Origin: Saprospira grandis str. Lewin
GTDB taxonomy: Bacteria > Bacteroidota > Bacteroidia > Chitinophagales > Saprospiraceae
Direction: 5' to 3'
Length of the DNA stretch: 64,000 nt
NCBI RefSeq assembly: GCF_000250635.1
Contig: NC_016940.1
Location: 4,278,501-4,342,500, forward strand
The position numbers and the translations under genes are program-made. A model generated the notes under the pieces. The model did not search any database and had not been told where the DNA came from. It saw nothing but the letters and a program-made list of their open reading frames with translations. This document shows, piece after piece, positions 1 through 7,458 of this stretch (its first letter is position 1; the number at the start of each line of letters is the position of its first letter).

Positions 1-193
1 TTTGAATGAAGAATCCTTGGCGGCTTATCAGTTGGGCCAACTTCAGTTGGCTTGGAAGGGCAAAATGGCCCAATATCCTATTCGCTTACAACTGCAGGTA
101 CATAATCTTTGGGGAGCAGAATATCAGTTGGTGGCTGCTCGGCCCCTGCCCTTGCAACAATGGGAACTGAGCTTATTTTTTAGTGCCCAATAA
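1..193 (+). CDS. C-terminal end of an outer-membrane TonB-dependent receptor (partial)
   Basis: Only the last 63 or so codons are inside the window; the reading frame is open to the left edge, so the true start lies outside. The visible residues show alternating hydrophobic beta-strand patterns, and a NLWG..Y.LVAARPLP..WELSLFF ending that resembles the last two barrel strands of TonB-dependent receptors, where an N-L-(F/W) turn is followed by a P-x-P segment and a final aromatic strand. The identification rests on that short pattern alone. Another outer-membrane beta-barrel is possible. Confidence 0.55.
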   Translation, partial: LNEESLAAYQLGQLQLAWKGKMAQYPIRLQLQVHNLWGAEYQLVAARPLPLQQWELSLFFSAQ

Positions 194-210
194 AAGGAAG
201 AACTAATCTG

Positions 211-440
211 CGGTGGGCAGGCGAGCGCAGCGAGCCGCAGGCCTAGCGATGTGCAAGGGTGGCCGTAGGCCAGACCGAGCAGGCAGAGCCTGCGAAGGGC
301 CGAGCGAACAGCGAGCCCTGAAACGTAGCGCCGCAAGGCGAAGCCGCAGCGGAGGCCCCCAAACAGCAGCGAGCTGCAGAACGACAACAAGAACTTTAGT
401 TCGCCGTTCGACGACTGAAAGGAGTAACGCCCCAAAAAAA
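211..440 (+). repeat. Family-1 GC-rich multi-hairpin repeat, copy 1 (orientation A)
   Basis: Orientation A means the GGGCCGAGC core reads on the plus strand. The copy starts with a GGC-GA-GC-GCA-GC-GA-GCC hairpin. It continues with CCTAGCGATGTGC, the GGCC-GTA-GGCC hairpin, CAGACC, a GCAGGC/GCCTGC hairpin, GGGCCGAGC and GCGAGCCC. It ends with the ACAACAAG-GAAC-TTTA-GTTC module and a GTAACGCCCC edge. The repeat fills most of the gap between the receptor tail and the next lipoprotein gene. No ORF through it is credible. Confidence 0.9.
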
Positions 441-514
441 ATAAAAAATGGCCTATTGGGAACAGAAAACTTATTTAGCCTTGTTCTAGTTTTGAATTGT
501 TTAAAAGCTCCAAG

Positions 515-546
515 TTTGTGCTCGATAAGAAAATAATATACCTTTG
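515..546 (+). promoter_or_regulatory. Bacteroidota-type promoter for the lipoprotein gene at 616
   Basis: TTTG at 515-518 and TACCTTTG at 539-546 are 20 bp apart, matching the -33 TTTG and -7 TAnnTTTG pattern of the Bacteroidota primary sigma factor. The predicted transcript would start near 552, giving a leader of about 65 nt. It lies downstream of repeat copy 1, so that repeat would not be transcribed from here. Confidence 0.65.
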
Positions 547-615
547 TGGCCCCAATTTTGAGGGGAGAAATTCAGTTTTCCCCTGATCACTAAAGTCTTA
601 TAAAACTAAACCGCT

Positions 616-1158
616 ATGAAAAAATTACTTTTGTTCCTTTTTGCAGTAGGCCTATTTGCGGCTTGTCAAAATAATGTAGACCGCAAAGATTTGAGTTCTT
701 CTGTGGTTAATGCGCAGGATATGGATAAAACCAGAGCTGGGCAGCAGAAAAAAGTAAAGGCCAAGGCTTATTACTATCCTTCTTTAGTTGCTTTTGAAAA
801 GGGACAAAGCCAGAAAGATTTGAGCTTGACGGCCCTATCCAAGATCAATGAAATGGAGCAAAAAGAGTACAATTATGTTGTGCTTTATGATGCGGCTACT
901 TCTTGGGCCGAAATTTTCAATACTGGAGATTACAGCCAAACGGGCGATGAGCAATTTAATGAGCTTTTGGCGAGTCACAATTTGCTTATTGTTCAGCAAT
1001 TTGAGGTAGATGATATGAGTGAAGGCTTGGTTTTGGCGCCTAATGCTGCGGTAGATTCTCCGGTAGAAGTAGCTAGAGAGCTCTCTCTTATTCAAGATGT
1101 TATGATGGTTCAGCTCAAAGAAGTACCTGTAGAAGATCAGATGACGGCCTCTAAATAG
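616..1158 (+). CDS. Putative lipoprotein of unknown function
   Basis: The 180-residue product begins MKKLLLFLFAVGLFAACQN, a clear lipoprotein signal peptide with the lipobox cysteine at residue 17. It should be exported and lipid-anchored. The mature part is acidic and soluble-looking, with no recognisable domain. A central YNYVVLYDAATSWAEIFNTGD region and an acidic, alanine/valine-rich C-terminus are the main features. A consensus promoter sits upstream and a strong terminator follows, so it is probably monocistronic. I do not recognise the family. Confidence 0.85.
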   Translation: MKKLLLFLFAVGLFAACQNNVDRKDLSSSVVNAQDMDKTRAGQQKKVKAKAYYYPSLVAFEKGQSQKDLSLTALSKINEMEQKEYNYVVLYDAATSWAEIFNTGDYSQTGDEQFNELLASHNLLIVQQFEVDDMSEGLVLAPNAAVDSPVEVARELSLIQDVMMVQLKEVPVEDQMTASK

Positions 1159-1187
1159 AGAACTTCTAACAGTCTGTTAAAGTATAC

Positions 1188-1225
1188 AAGCTAGTGTCCC
1201 TAATTGGGCGCTAGCTTTTTTTTTT
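1188..1225 (+). terminator. Rho-independent terminator after the lipoprotein gene
   Basis: AAGCTAG (1188-1194) pairs with CTAGCTT (1211-1217), and the internal CCC/GGG can extend the hairpin. A run of nine T follows. Confidence 0.8.
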
Positions 1226-1293
1226 CTGCTTGCTGTTGTATCTTGCTAAGAAATCAGTCAAGGGAAAATGAATTTGGCTAGAAGCAAACAATT

Positions 1294-1839
1294 ATGATGC
1301 AAGTAGATCCAGAAATACTCGAGGCAATATATACTCAGAAAGATGAAAATCTTTTGGAGCTTTCGCAAAAGCAGCCTGTTTTGCTTATTTTTTTACGTCA
1401 TTTTGGTTGTACATTTTGCAAGCAAACGATGTCGGACCTTTCTAAGGTGCGGGCAGAAATTGAGGGGCAGGGTATTTTACCTATTATTATCCATATGGCG
1501 CAAGAGGAGCTGGCCACAAAACGCCTCAGCAATTTTAAGCTGCCTGATATTGGGCATGTTTCGGATCCTGATTTAAGTTTGTACGCTTATTTTGGTTTGA
1601 AGAAAGGGACCTTTAGTCAGTTGTATGGACTAAAAGTTTTTGTGGGCGGCATGAAAGCTTTGGCCGAGGGCTTTAGTTTGCCTAGCATTAGTAAAGAGTA
1701 TGGAAATATTAGCCAGATGCCCGGTGTTTTTATTTTGGAAGCGGGGGAAATCAAATTGGCTTTTATTCATAGTTTTGCTGCAGAAAGAGCTGATTATCTA
1801 AAAATCATTGCCGAATATTTGGCCTTAGAAGAAAAATAA
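1294..1839 (+). CDS. Peroxiredoxin-like / SelL-related thioredoxin-fold redox protein
   Basis: The 181-residue protein has a thioredoxin-like fold signature: a hydrophobic strand LLIFLRHFGC followed by CTFC (C39 and C42). It then has a helix and a D-P-D-x-x-x-Y motif as in AhpC/TSA relatives of the SelL and FAM213 type. No signal peptide is seen, so it is probably cytoplasmic. The C-x-x-C at the helix start suggests thiol-disulfide or peroxide chemistry, but the substrate cannot be read from sequence. Two ATGs (1294 and 1297) are adjacent; the first was used. Confidence 0.75.
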   Translation: MMQVDPEILEAIYTQKDENLLELSQKQPVLLIFLRHFGCTFCKQTMSDLSKVRAEIEGQGILPIIIHMAQEELATKRLSNFKLPDIGHVSDPDLSLYAYFGLKKGTFSQLYGLKVFVGGMKALAEGFSLPSISKEYGNISQMPGVFILEAGEIKLAFIHSFAAERADYLKIIAEYLALEEK

Positions 1840-2033
1840 GCAAATAATATAAATCACTGGCTAACAACAACTTAAATAGATTAGCTGGTTAGTAAAAACT
1901 ATATTACCGCCTATAAATCAGGGCTTTGGGAACTTGAAAAAGTTTGTCATAGTTTAAGTGATTGTGTTTCAACAAAAAACGAAAGCACATGATTATTATG
2001 ACAGCGGCTTAGGTCGCCCAAAATCCTATTCTA

Positions 2034-2504
2034 ATGAATTGGCGAAAACTAAACGGAAGTCGAATTTTGCTCCCTATTAAGGAAGCCGTCGACAAAACCC
2101 TAGCAAAAGAATTGGCCGAGGGCCATGACGTAAAGGTTTGCATTGGAACAGACTCGCAGGTGCGCGGCAAGCAAATCAGTTTTGCAACGGTGATTGTTTT
2201 TCTGCGTAAGGGCAAGGGTGGTTTTATGTACATTAAGCCAGAGCTGCAAACTGGGCAAATGAGCATTCGGGAGCGAATGATTACAGAGGTAGCCAAATCG
2301 GTTGCGGTGGCTTATGAATTGACTGACATCTTTGCGGCCCATGGGGTGCAACTGGAAGTTCATGCAGACATCAGCACGGATAGCAATTTTAAATCTAATG
2401 TGGCCTTAAAAGAAGCCATGGGTTATATTCGAGGTATGGGTTATGAATTTAAAGCCAAACCTCATGCTTTTGCCAGCTCAAGCTGTGCCGATAAAGTCGT
2501 TTAA
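2034..2504 (+). CDS. YkuK-type (DUF458) ribonuclease H-like protein
   Basis: The 156-residue protein contains VCIGTDSQVRG near residue 37, the first acidic strand of the RNase H fold. It also has KSVAVAYEL and a later LEVHADISTDSNFKSN segment, both characteristic of the YkuK/DUF458 family of predicted RNase H-related nucleases. The function of the family is not established. It is cytoplasmic by sequence. A hairpin terminator separates it from the convergent thioesterase gene. Confidence 0.8.
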   Translation: MNWRKLNGSRILLPIKEAVDKTLAKELAEGHDVKVCIGTDSQVRGKQISFATVIVFLRKGKGGFMYIKPELQTGQMSIRERMITEVAKSVAVAYELTDIFAAHGVQLEVHADISTDSNFKSNVALKEAMGYIRGMGYEFKAKPHAFASSSCADKVV

Positions 2505-2510
2505 ATGATA

Positions 2511-2543
2511 AACGCCTAGCCAAATTGGCTAGGCGTTTTTTTT
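2511..2543. terminator. Bidirectional terminator between convergent genes
   Basis: AACGCCTAGCCA (2511-2522) and TGGCTAGGCGTT (2526-2537) form a perfect 12-bp stem with a 3-nt loop. A T-run follows on the plus strand. It lies between the YkuK-like stop (2504) and the thioesterase stop (2547). Confidence 0.85.
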
Positions 2544-2546
2544 GCT

Positions 2547-2981
2547 TTAAAAACCCTGATATTTTTCTAATTTTTCGGCGGCCTCCTTGGGCAGGCGCAC
2601 TAACTTTTTTGCCTGATAGTTATAACAAAGTAAAGCCGTTTTGATGCGGGCCATTTCCTGTTGGTCTTCGGGCCGCAAAAAGCGATAGTGCAAATCAAAA
2701 CCGAGGCTATAAATATCGCCTACAGCAATTTGGATGACAATTTCTTGGCCCCAAAAACCTTCGGCCAAAAACATTTGGGCCGCATCAGACATGATGAGAT
2801 CTTCTCCGGCAAAATCGGTTTCTTTATAGCCCAATAGCGCAAAAAAACGCATTCTCGCCTCATGGGCTAGCGTTAGAAAACGGTCATTAGACAAATGGTT
2901 GCCGTAATTTAAATCATTGACGCGAATAGAAAGCGGAGTTTCAAAAGGATAGCGCTTGGCTAGGGGTAATTTGACACGCAT
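2547..2981 (-). CDS. Hotdog-fold acyl-CoA thioesterase (4HBT type)
   Basis: The approximately 144-residue protein begins MRVKLPLAKRYPFETPL and carries the hotdog signature VNDLNYGNHLSNDRFL, followed by EARMRFFALLGY. This is like 4-hydroxybenzoyl-CoA thioesterase/YbgC relatives, in which the D/N near the N-H of this motif activates hydrolysis of acyl-CoA. The chosen start is the ATG at 2981; a TTG six bases upstream is less likely. It lies 9 bp downstream of the dehydratase gene on the same strand, so the two are probably co-transcribed. Confidence 0.8.
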   Translation of the reverse strand: MRVKLPLAKRYPFETPLSIRVNDLNYGNHLSNDRFLTLAHEARMRFFALLGYKETDFAGEDLIMSDAAQMFLAEGFWGQEIVIQIAVGDIYSLGFDLHYRFLRPEDQQEMARIKTALLCYNYQAKKLVRLPKEAAEKLEKYQGF

Positions 2982-2990
2982 AAACAAAAT

Positions 2991-3950
2991 TTAAAAGGGC
3001 AAATGATCCAAATCTATATTGCCCCCACTCAAAATAATTGCCCAATTTTGGCCCTTAAAACGCGCTTTATGCTTTAATAAAGCCGCAAGAGGAACCGCAG
3101 AAGAAGGTTCTACAACTATTTTTAGTTGCTCCCAAATTAGACGCAGTGCTAAGATAATTTCTTCTTCCTCTACACAAATAATTTCCGAAAGCAATTCTTG
3201 AAAAACACCAAAGGTTTTTGGTCGAATTGTCGTGCGCAAACCATCCGCAAGGCTATCCGTTCGCTTGTTTTCAATGATTTTTCCAGCCGCCAAAGATAAA
3301 TAGGCATCATTAACCAACTGAGGCTCTGCGCCCAAAACCTTTAGTTCTGGCCGAAAATAATGGGCCGATAATAAAGCGCCGCTCAGAAGTCCTCCCCCAC
3401 CAATAGGCGCCAAAATTCCATCTATATCCGAAAGCTCTTCCAAAATTTCCAAACTGCAACTTGCCTGGCCCAATATCACATCATAATCATTGTAGGGATG
3501 AATAAAATGTGCGGCCGTTTCTTTTTGCCAAGCCGCTAAGGCCGCTTCTCGTCCCGCTGTAGTGGGCGGAGAAAAACGAATTTCGGCCCCTAATTCTGCC
3601 GTGGCCCGCTGCTTAAAGGCTGGCGCATTTTCAGGCATCACAATATAGGCCGGACAAGCCAAGATCTGCGCCGCTTTGGCAATTGCTTGCGCATGATTGC
3701 CCGACGAATGCGTGCACAATCCTTTTTTTCGCTCTTCTTCAGATAAAAGCAAGGCCGCCGAAAATGCTCCCCGAACTTTAAATGAGCCAGTATGCTGAAA
3801 ATTTTCACACTTAAAATAAATATTGCAGCCCGCCAAGGCATTTATTTTCTCCGATTGAAGTAAGGGCGTTTTTTTAAGATAAGGCCGAATAAGGGCTTGC
3901 CGTTGCCTAATATTTTCGGCAGACAATATAGTTGGAAGATGTACTGACAT
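2991..3950 (-). CDS. Threonine/serine dehydratase, PLP-dependent
   Basis: The 319-residue fold-type II PLP enzyme shows HTGSFKVRGA, with the PLP lysine at K58. It also has SSGNHAQAIA (phosphate/substrate Asn loop), GGGGLLSG (PLP phosphate-binding loop) and a C-terminal ILSGGNID. The length fits catabolic threonine/serine dehydratases or serine racemases without the C-terminal ACT domain of biosynthetic IlvA. It deaminates threonine or serine to 2-oxo acids in the cytoplasm. Substrate preference cannot be decided by eye. The downstream thioesterase is in the same transcription unit. Confidence 0.88.
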   Translation of the reverse strand: MSVHLPTILSAENIRQRQALIRPYLKKTPLLQSEKINALAGCNIYFKCENFQHTGSFKVRGAFSAALLLSEEERKKGLCTHSSGNHAQAIAKAAQILACPAYIVMPENAPAFKQRATAELGAEIRFSPPTTAGREAALAAWQKETAAHFIHPYNDYDVILGQASCSLEILEELSDIDGILAPIGGGGLLSGALLSAHYFRPELKVLGAEPQLVNDAYLSLAAGKIIENKRTDSLADGLRTTIRPKTFGVFQELLSEIICVEEEEIILALRLIWEQLKIVVEPSSAVPLAALLKHKARFKGQNWAIILSGGNIDLDHLPF

Positions 3951-4030
3951 TTTTTTAAAAAAATATGTGGTTCTAAATCAATTAGTTGTTAATATATTGT
4001 AAAAACACTAGCCTAAAATTCCAAAATGCT

Positions 4031-4062
4031 TTTGGAAAAACCAAAAAGACGCTCTATATTTG
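4031..4062 (+). promoter_or_regulatory. Promoter of the tRNA-Asp pair
   Basis: TTTG (4031-4034), 20 bp spacing and TATATTTG (4055-4062) match the Bacteroidota -33/-7 pattern. The tRNA begins about 34 bp after the -7 box, consistent with a short processed leader. Confidence 0.75.
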
Positions 4063-4095
4063 TGCCGCTCTCAAAGGAAAGCAACAATAAAAATT

Positions 4096-4172
4096 GGTCT
4101 GGTAGTTCAGTTGGTTAGAATACCTGCCTGTCACGCAGGGGGTCGCGGGTTCGAGTCCCGTCCAGACCGCCA
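4096..4172 (+). tRNA. tRNA-Asp (GTC), copy 1, CCA encoded
   Basis: GGTCTGG pairs with CCAGACC in the acceptor stem. The anticodon arm CCTGC-CTGTCAC-GCAGG presents GTC (Asp). The T arm is GCGGG-TTCGAGT-CCCGT, and the discriminator base is G at 4169. The 3' CCA is encoded (4170-4172). Confidence 0.97.
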
Positions 4173-4201
4173 ATTTTTTTCTTAAAAAAGAAGACCTATA
4201 A

Positions 4202-4275
4202 GGTCTGGTAGTTCAGTTGGTTAGAATACCTGCCTGTCACGCAGGGGGTCGCGGGTTCGAGTCCCGTCCAGACCG
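4202..4275 (+). tRNA. tRNA-Asp (GTC), copy 2, CCA not encoded
   Basis: The 74-nt body is identical to copy 1, from GGTCTGG through CCAGACC plus G, but the next bases are CTTTT. CCA must therefore be added by the nucleotidyltransferase. The copies are 29 bp apart and should share one transcript. Confidence 0.97.
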
Positions 4276-4282
4276 CTTTTTT

Positions 4283-4313
4283 AAAGCCGCAACGAAAGTT
4301 GTGGCTTTTTTTA
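4283..4313 (+). terminator. Terminator of the tRNA-Asp operon
   Basis: AAAGCCGCAAC (4283-4293), a GAAA loop and GTTGTGGCTTT (4298-4308) form a stem with one G-T pair. A T-run follows. Confidence 0.8.
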
Positions 4314-4316
4314 TGC

Positions 4317-4352
4317 AAAATGGCGAATAGGAAAATCTATTCGCCATTTTTT
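4317..4352. terminator. Bidirectional terminator hairpin between tRNA operon and secreted-protein gene
   Basis: AAAATGGCGAATAG (4317-4330) and CTATTCGCCATTTT (4337-4350) pair perfectly. There is a T-run on the plus side and an A-rich flank on the other, so it can serve the minus-strand gene that ends at 4358. Confidence 0.7.
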
Positions 4353-4357
4353 GTTTG

Positions 4358-4771
4358 TTACGGTTTAAGAAGAATAATCAAATCAATGTCAGTCCATATT
4401 AACCGAACACCAAAGCGTTTTTCATTAAAAATTTGAAAGGCAATAATAGATCCCTCTTCATCTACCACAGTCATAAGCTGGTATTTCAGGCCATCTTCTG
4501 TCTCTCCCTCTTCTACTCCAGATATTCGCCGAAGAATTCTACGACTACCATCAAGTTTATATTGAGCAATGTCATTATTCGGCCCATGATTTAATATAAA
4601 AGTATTGGATGACTCTTCCCAGCCCCCCCAGGACTCTTCTATAGGGCTATACACATTCATATAATTACAGTCTATCCGAAACTGGTCATATTCTTCCTGC
4701 GCTTGCAGGTTTCCCATAAAAATCAAAAAGCTAAATACACTGAGGAGGTAAATTCTTACTGACATAGACAT
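4358..4771 (-). CDS. Small secreted protein of unknown function
   Basis: The chosen ATG gives a 137-residue product starting MSMSVRIYLLSVFSFLIFM and running through a signal peptide ending near LQAQ. The mature domain is acidic and beta-rich, containing SWGGWEESSNTFILNHG and ISGVEEGETEDGL. The open frame extends another 42 codons upstream, but that extension lies within the right end of the IS3 element, so it is not native. The IS boundary is only about 22 bp from this start, which has probably removed or replaced the original promoter. The family is not recognised. Confidence 0.65.
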   Translation of the reverse strand: MSMSVRIYLLSVFSFLIFMGNLQAQEEYDQFRIDCNYMNVYSPIEESWGGWEESSNTFILNHGPNNDIAQYKLDGSRRILRRISGVEEGETEDGLKYQLMTVVDEEGSIIAFQIFNEKRFGVRLIWTDIDLIILLKP

Positions 4772-4922
4772 TCGTTTTAGTTTTTCTTCAATTGTCCCGT
4801 CCTGAAAAACTGATACAGAATTTAAAGCAATAAAATTCTGATTAAATACGGGTGAAAAGTTATTCTGGAAGATTTTGACCTCCTTCAAAAAGGTCAAAAA
4901 ATCTTACGGAAATAACTTGTTG

Positions 4923-5818
4923 TCAATTTAACAACTCTGGCTTAAGATGATCTTGGGCTAGAGTTGTTTTCTTTTTATAGCTCTTATATTCGAGCTCTTG
5001 TTGTTGGTGCATTTCAGCAGGCGGCATAAATTGACAAGACCAATGTGGCCGCGCTTGGTTGTAAATATCAATACTTTGAGCCACTATTTTCTTCATCGCA
5101 TCTAGCCCTAAATGGAAAAAATCTGCAATAAACTCTTGCTTTAATATTCCATTTATTCGCTCTGCTACGGCATTTGCATAAGGATCGTAAGACTCAGTCA
5201 TAGAGCAACTTATGCCTAGCTCTTTGAGTACTTGCTGATAATCATTTGAGCAGTACTGAATGCCCCGATCAGAATGATGAATCAGCTCTTCGTTAGGATA
5301 TAGACGACGCTTTGCAGCCTGTTTTAAGGCTCGAATAGAGCCAATACTGCTCAAGCTGTCAGAGACATCATATCCCATTATTTGCTTAGAATAAGCGTCT
5401 GTGACCAAGGCTAAATACATTGGATTTTCTCTCGTTCCAATGTAAGTAATATCTGAAACCCAGACTTGCTCTGGCCGATAAATTTTCAAATCAGCTATCT
5501 TGTTCTTATGCTTTCTGTAGTGGTGGAAGGAATTTGTCGTTGTATGATAGTTCTTTCGAGGTCGAACTAGCAGATTGTTGGCCCGCAAAATAGTAAAAAA
5601 CTTATCTCGGCCTACTCGCAGAGCCTTCAACTCAGATTGAAGTAAATGGTACATTTTGCGGCCTCCTAAGCGAGGCATTTTGTTCCGTACTTCTTGAACT
5701 AAGGCAACTACTTTTTCTGCCAAACCCTGATTAGATCTATGTTTCGCCTTCGATCTATAGTACTGCTGACGATTTATCCCGACCAATCGACATAAGCCAC
5801 TTAAGCTTATTTTTTCTT
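4923..5818 (-). CDS. IS3-family transposase OrfB (DDE integrase domain), expressed by -1 frameshift
   Basis: The frame contains an N-terminal HTH_21-like region (GLAEKVVALVQEVRNKMPRLGGRKM) and an rve integrase core. The core motifs are WVSDITYI (first D), HHSDRGIQY (second D) and NAVAERINGILKQEF (catalytic E), so the DDE triad is complete. The first possible independent start is a TTG at 5786. However, the frame is open upstream through EEKISLSGLCR, the usual OrfB beginning, back to the A-rich overlap with orfA at 5807-5825. A frameshifted OrfAB fusion is therefore the probable active product. Confidence 0.92.
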
Positions 5819-6229
5819 CTTTTTGGAATTTATCAACTGTTCGGGTAAAGACTTTTTTCTGATTGGAATTTCAAACTCTTCTTCCGCTATATCTATCATC
5901 ATATCAAAAAACAAGGCCTTCTTATCTGCCTGATTTAGCTCCTTTTCCAAGCGACGATTTTTCTTCTCTAAAAGCTTCAATTGCTGACGCAACTCCATCA
6001 ATTCTTGTTCTGGACTCTTCTTCATACTTCTTAATTTATAGCTTTTATCGTATTGGCCATGTTTCTCGATCCATGTCCGAATTGTACTGTCTCCTTGTAT
6101 CCCATACTTCCGTTGAGCCGCCCTTAATCCAATCTCGCCATTTTCTACTTCCGACACAACTTGGAGCTTAAAAGCTAAGGTATAATCTTTTTGCGTCCGC
6201 TTAACATACTGACCTTCTTTATTTTCCAT
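5807..6229 (-). CDS. IS3-family transposase OrfA (HTH and leucine-zipper protein)
   Basis: The 140-residue protein has an N-terminal helix-turn-helix of the transposase_8 type (FKLQVVSEVENGEIGLRAA, then a GIQGDSTIRTWI recognition helix). A coiled coil, LMELRQQLKLLEKKNRRLEK, is expected to mediate OrfA/OrfAB multimerisation and end binding. It ends in a lysine run encoded by A-rich sequence. On the coding strand CAAAAAG (complement of 5819-5825) and A6 (complement of 5810-5815) are plausible -1 slip sites into OrfB. Confidence 0.92.
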   Translation of the reverse strand: MENKEGQYVKRTQKDYTLAFKLQVVSEVENGEIGLRAAQRKYGIQGDSTIRTWIEKHGQYDKSYKLRSMKKSPEQELMELRQQLKLLEKKNRRLEKELNQADKKALFFDMMIDIAEEEFEIPIRKKSLPEQLINSKKKKK

Positions 6230-6330
6230 CTATCTTCTGTTTTTGTTGTATCAGTATATCAGGACAAGACAAATAGTTCAAAGAAAAAGCACAACTGACC
6301 AACCTATCTGTACAGTTTTTATTTTTTTTA

Positions 6331-6470
6331 TTTTTTTTGGCTGCCCCTGCGCTTCGCTTGGGTCGGGCTATATCGCAGCTCGCAGGTCTGCTCGGCCCTG
6401 CGTTTTTTTTCGCTGCGCTCAAAAAAACTGGGTCTGGCCTGCGGCCACTGCTTTCTATCCCTCAGCCGCT
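6331..6470 (-). repeat. Family-1 repeat, copy 2 (orientation B)
   Basis: Orientation B means GCTCGGCCC reads on the plus strand. The copy opens with GGCTGCCCC, followed by GCAGCTCGCAGGTCTGCTCGGCCCTGC. An A/T-stemmed hairpin with a GC-TGC-GC tip comes next, then GGGTCTGGCC-TGC-GGCCACTGC, the GGCC-GCA-GGCC hairpin read in complement. It lies next to the IS3 insertion. Confidence 0.85.
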
Positions 6471-6543
6471 CATCTAATTTTTTTCTTGGGGCTTTTTTCT
6501 TCGGCAGTTTTGAGAAAATTATTTTTCTCTACGATTTCTAGTA

Positions 6544-6690
6544 CCAGTGGGTTAAAACCCACAGCAAAAAAGATGGCCATTCTACATCCAAAAAAATGAG
6601 CCGAAGGTTAAAACCATCGGCTCATAAAATGCAGCAGAAAAATTCTGTTGTTTTTAACCCAATTGCTAATTGAAAGCCGCTATTTGAAAA
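6544..6690 (+). repeat. Family-2 hairpin repeat, copy 1 (GGGTT-AA-AACCC type)
   Basis: The copy contains CAGTGGGTTAAAACCCACAG, then GGCCATTCTACA, and ATGAGCCGAAGGTTAAAACC followed by ATCGGCTCAT, a second hairpin. It ends with AACCCAATTGCTAATTGAAAG and GCCGCTATTTGAAA. Another copy with the same order occurs at 7459-7665, on the other side of the small gene at 6769. Confidence 0.75.
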
Positions 6691-6768
6691 TCATTTTTTT
6701 AAGCCAAAGCTAATGCACTGTAAAAATATTTAATTACTTTAAAGTCTTTACGAACCAATACACTTCCT

Positions 6769-7200
6769 ATGTCTAAACTATATCACACCAAAAGAAAAAG
6801 ATACAAGTCAGCCTCTAGTTGTAAATCTATAGAGCTTGTTCATAATACTCAGGATGATTCCACATTTGAGGATTTACCTTTAGATAATGTTCCTCTTATT
6901 GTTTCTGCCAAAAAAGGGGAACAACTCCTCATTACGCTTAATGCTCCTGATACTTGGAACAATGGAAAAGAAAATAATGCAGGAACCTGGTTTGCAATTG
7001 AGGTCAATGACCAAATAATTGGTAAGGGCGTCTATTTTACTGGACAAAAAGGTCAAAGAGTTCCCATCAGTATACAGGCTGTTTATGAAGTAACAGAAGA
7101 TGCCAATTTAAAAGTGAAAGGAAAATGGGCAGTTTGTAATAGTGGAAAATCTTTTATTGGTGCTTTTTCTGAAACGACCTTGACGGTGCTTAAAGTTTAA
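6769..7200 (+). CDS. Hypothetical protein between direct repeats
   Basis: The 143-residue protein starts MSKLYHTKRKRYKSASSC. It has no signal peptide or membrane segment. The rest looks like a single beta-sandwich: LPLDNVPLIVSAKKGEQLLI, NAGTWFAIEVNDQIIGKGVY, QRVPISIQAVYEVTEDANL, SETTLTVLKV. I cannot name the family; a ligand- or carbohydrate-binding fold would fit but is a guess. The gene is AT-rich and is bracketed by family-2 repeats, starting one base after the stop (7201) on the right. That suggests it travels or duplicates as a cassette. Confidence 0.7.
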   Translation: MSKLYHTKRKRYKSASSCKSIELVHNTQDDSTFEDLPLDNVPLIVSAKKGEQLLITLNAPDTWNNGKENNAGTWFAIEVNDQIIGKGVYFTGQKGQRVPISIQAVYEVTEDANLKVKGKWAVCNSGKSFIGAFSETTLTVLKV

Positions 7201-7314
7201 GCAGAAAAAATTGTGGTAAAAAATCCATTCATCGCCATCAGGCCAGTTTTTTCCAAGAGGAATTTTTGTCCTTGTTTTTTACCCAGCTGCTAATTGAAAG
7301 TCGCTATTTGAAGG
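7201..7314 (+). repeat. Direct repeat, first copy (partner at 7549-7665)
   Basis: About 114 bp, starting GCAGAAAAAATTGTGGT and ending with GCTAATTGAAAG, TCGCTATTTGAA. It recurs nearly identically at 7549-7665. It begins immediately after the stop codon of the 6769 gene. Confidence 0.85.
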
Positions 7315-7345
7315 GAGGAATTTCCTCCCTCATAAATTTCATAGG

Positions 7346-7440
7346 AACCCTAGGGCCAAGGCCCTAGGCTAAGCAAAAAATTGTCATCCCCTCATTCGAG
7401 GGGATTTTTCTTTGCGGTTGTTGTTGGACGGTTGTTGTTT
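7346..7440 (+). repeat. Family-4 double-hairpin repeat, copy 1
   Basis: CCTAGGGCC-AA-GGCCCTAGG forms a perfect hairpin. A second hairpin, ATCCCCTC-ATTC-GAGGGGAT, is followed by a T-run, then TTTGCGGTTG and GGACGGTTGTTGTTTTT. About 90% of the 97 bp recurs at 54663-54759. Confidence 0.85.
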
Positions 7441-7458
7441 TTATTTAGTTGTTTTGGA

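Larger units (their letters stand above)
4793..6271 (-). mobile_element. Complete IS3-family insertion sequence
   Basis: The element is 1479 bp. Its ends are imperfect 25-bp inverted repeats: 4793-4817 reads TGTCCCGTCCTGA and onward, and the complement of 6247-6271 reads TGTCTTGTCCTGA and onward, with 21 of 25 positions identical. A 3-bp AAT target duplication flanks it (4790-4792 and 6272-6274). It carries orfA and orfB in overlapping -1 frames, as in IS3 elements that make transposase by programmed frameshifting. Both frames look intact, so it may be active. Confidence 0.92.

Noticed and set aside
213-536. Open frames crossing GC-rich repeats (also the 7653-7963 and 13079-13297 frames, the N-terminal extensions of 24477 and 29876, and others)
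   Set aside because: The same GPPPRFARRR/ARPCVFF-like peptides appear in every copy and on both strands. They reflect translated repeat hairpins, not genes.
4772-4897. 42-codon N-terminal extension of the small secreted protein
   Set aside because: It lies within the right end of the IS3 element and precedes a proper signal peptide starting at 4771.
5807-5825. OrfA/OrfB of the IS as a broken (frameshifted) transposase
   Set aside because: The -1 overlap at an A-rich slip site is the normal IS3 organisation, and both frames are otherwise intact.
7346-7440. Intrinsic terminator only
   Set aside because: The second hairpin has a T-tail, but the conserved 97-bp unit with flanking sequence at a second site shows it is a repeat element.
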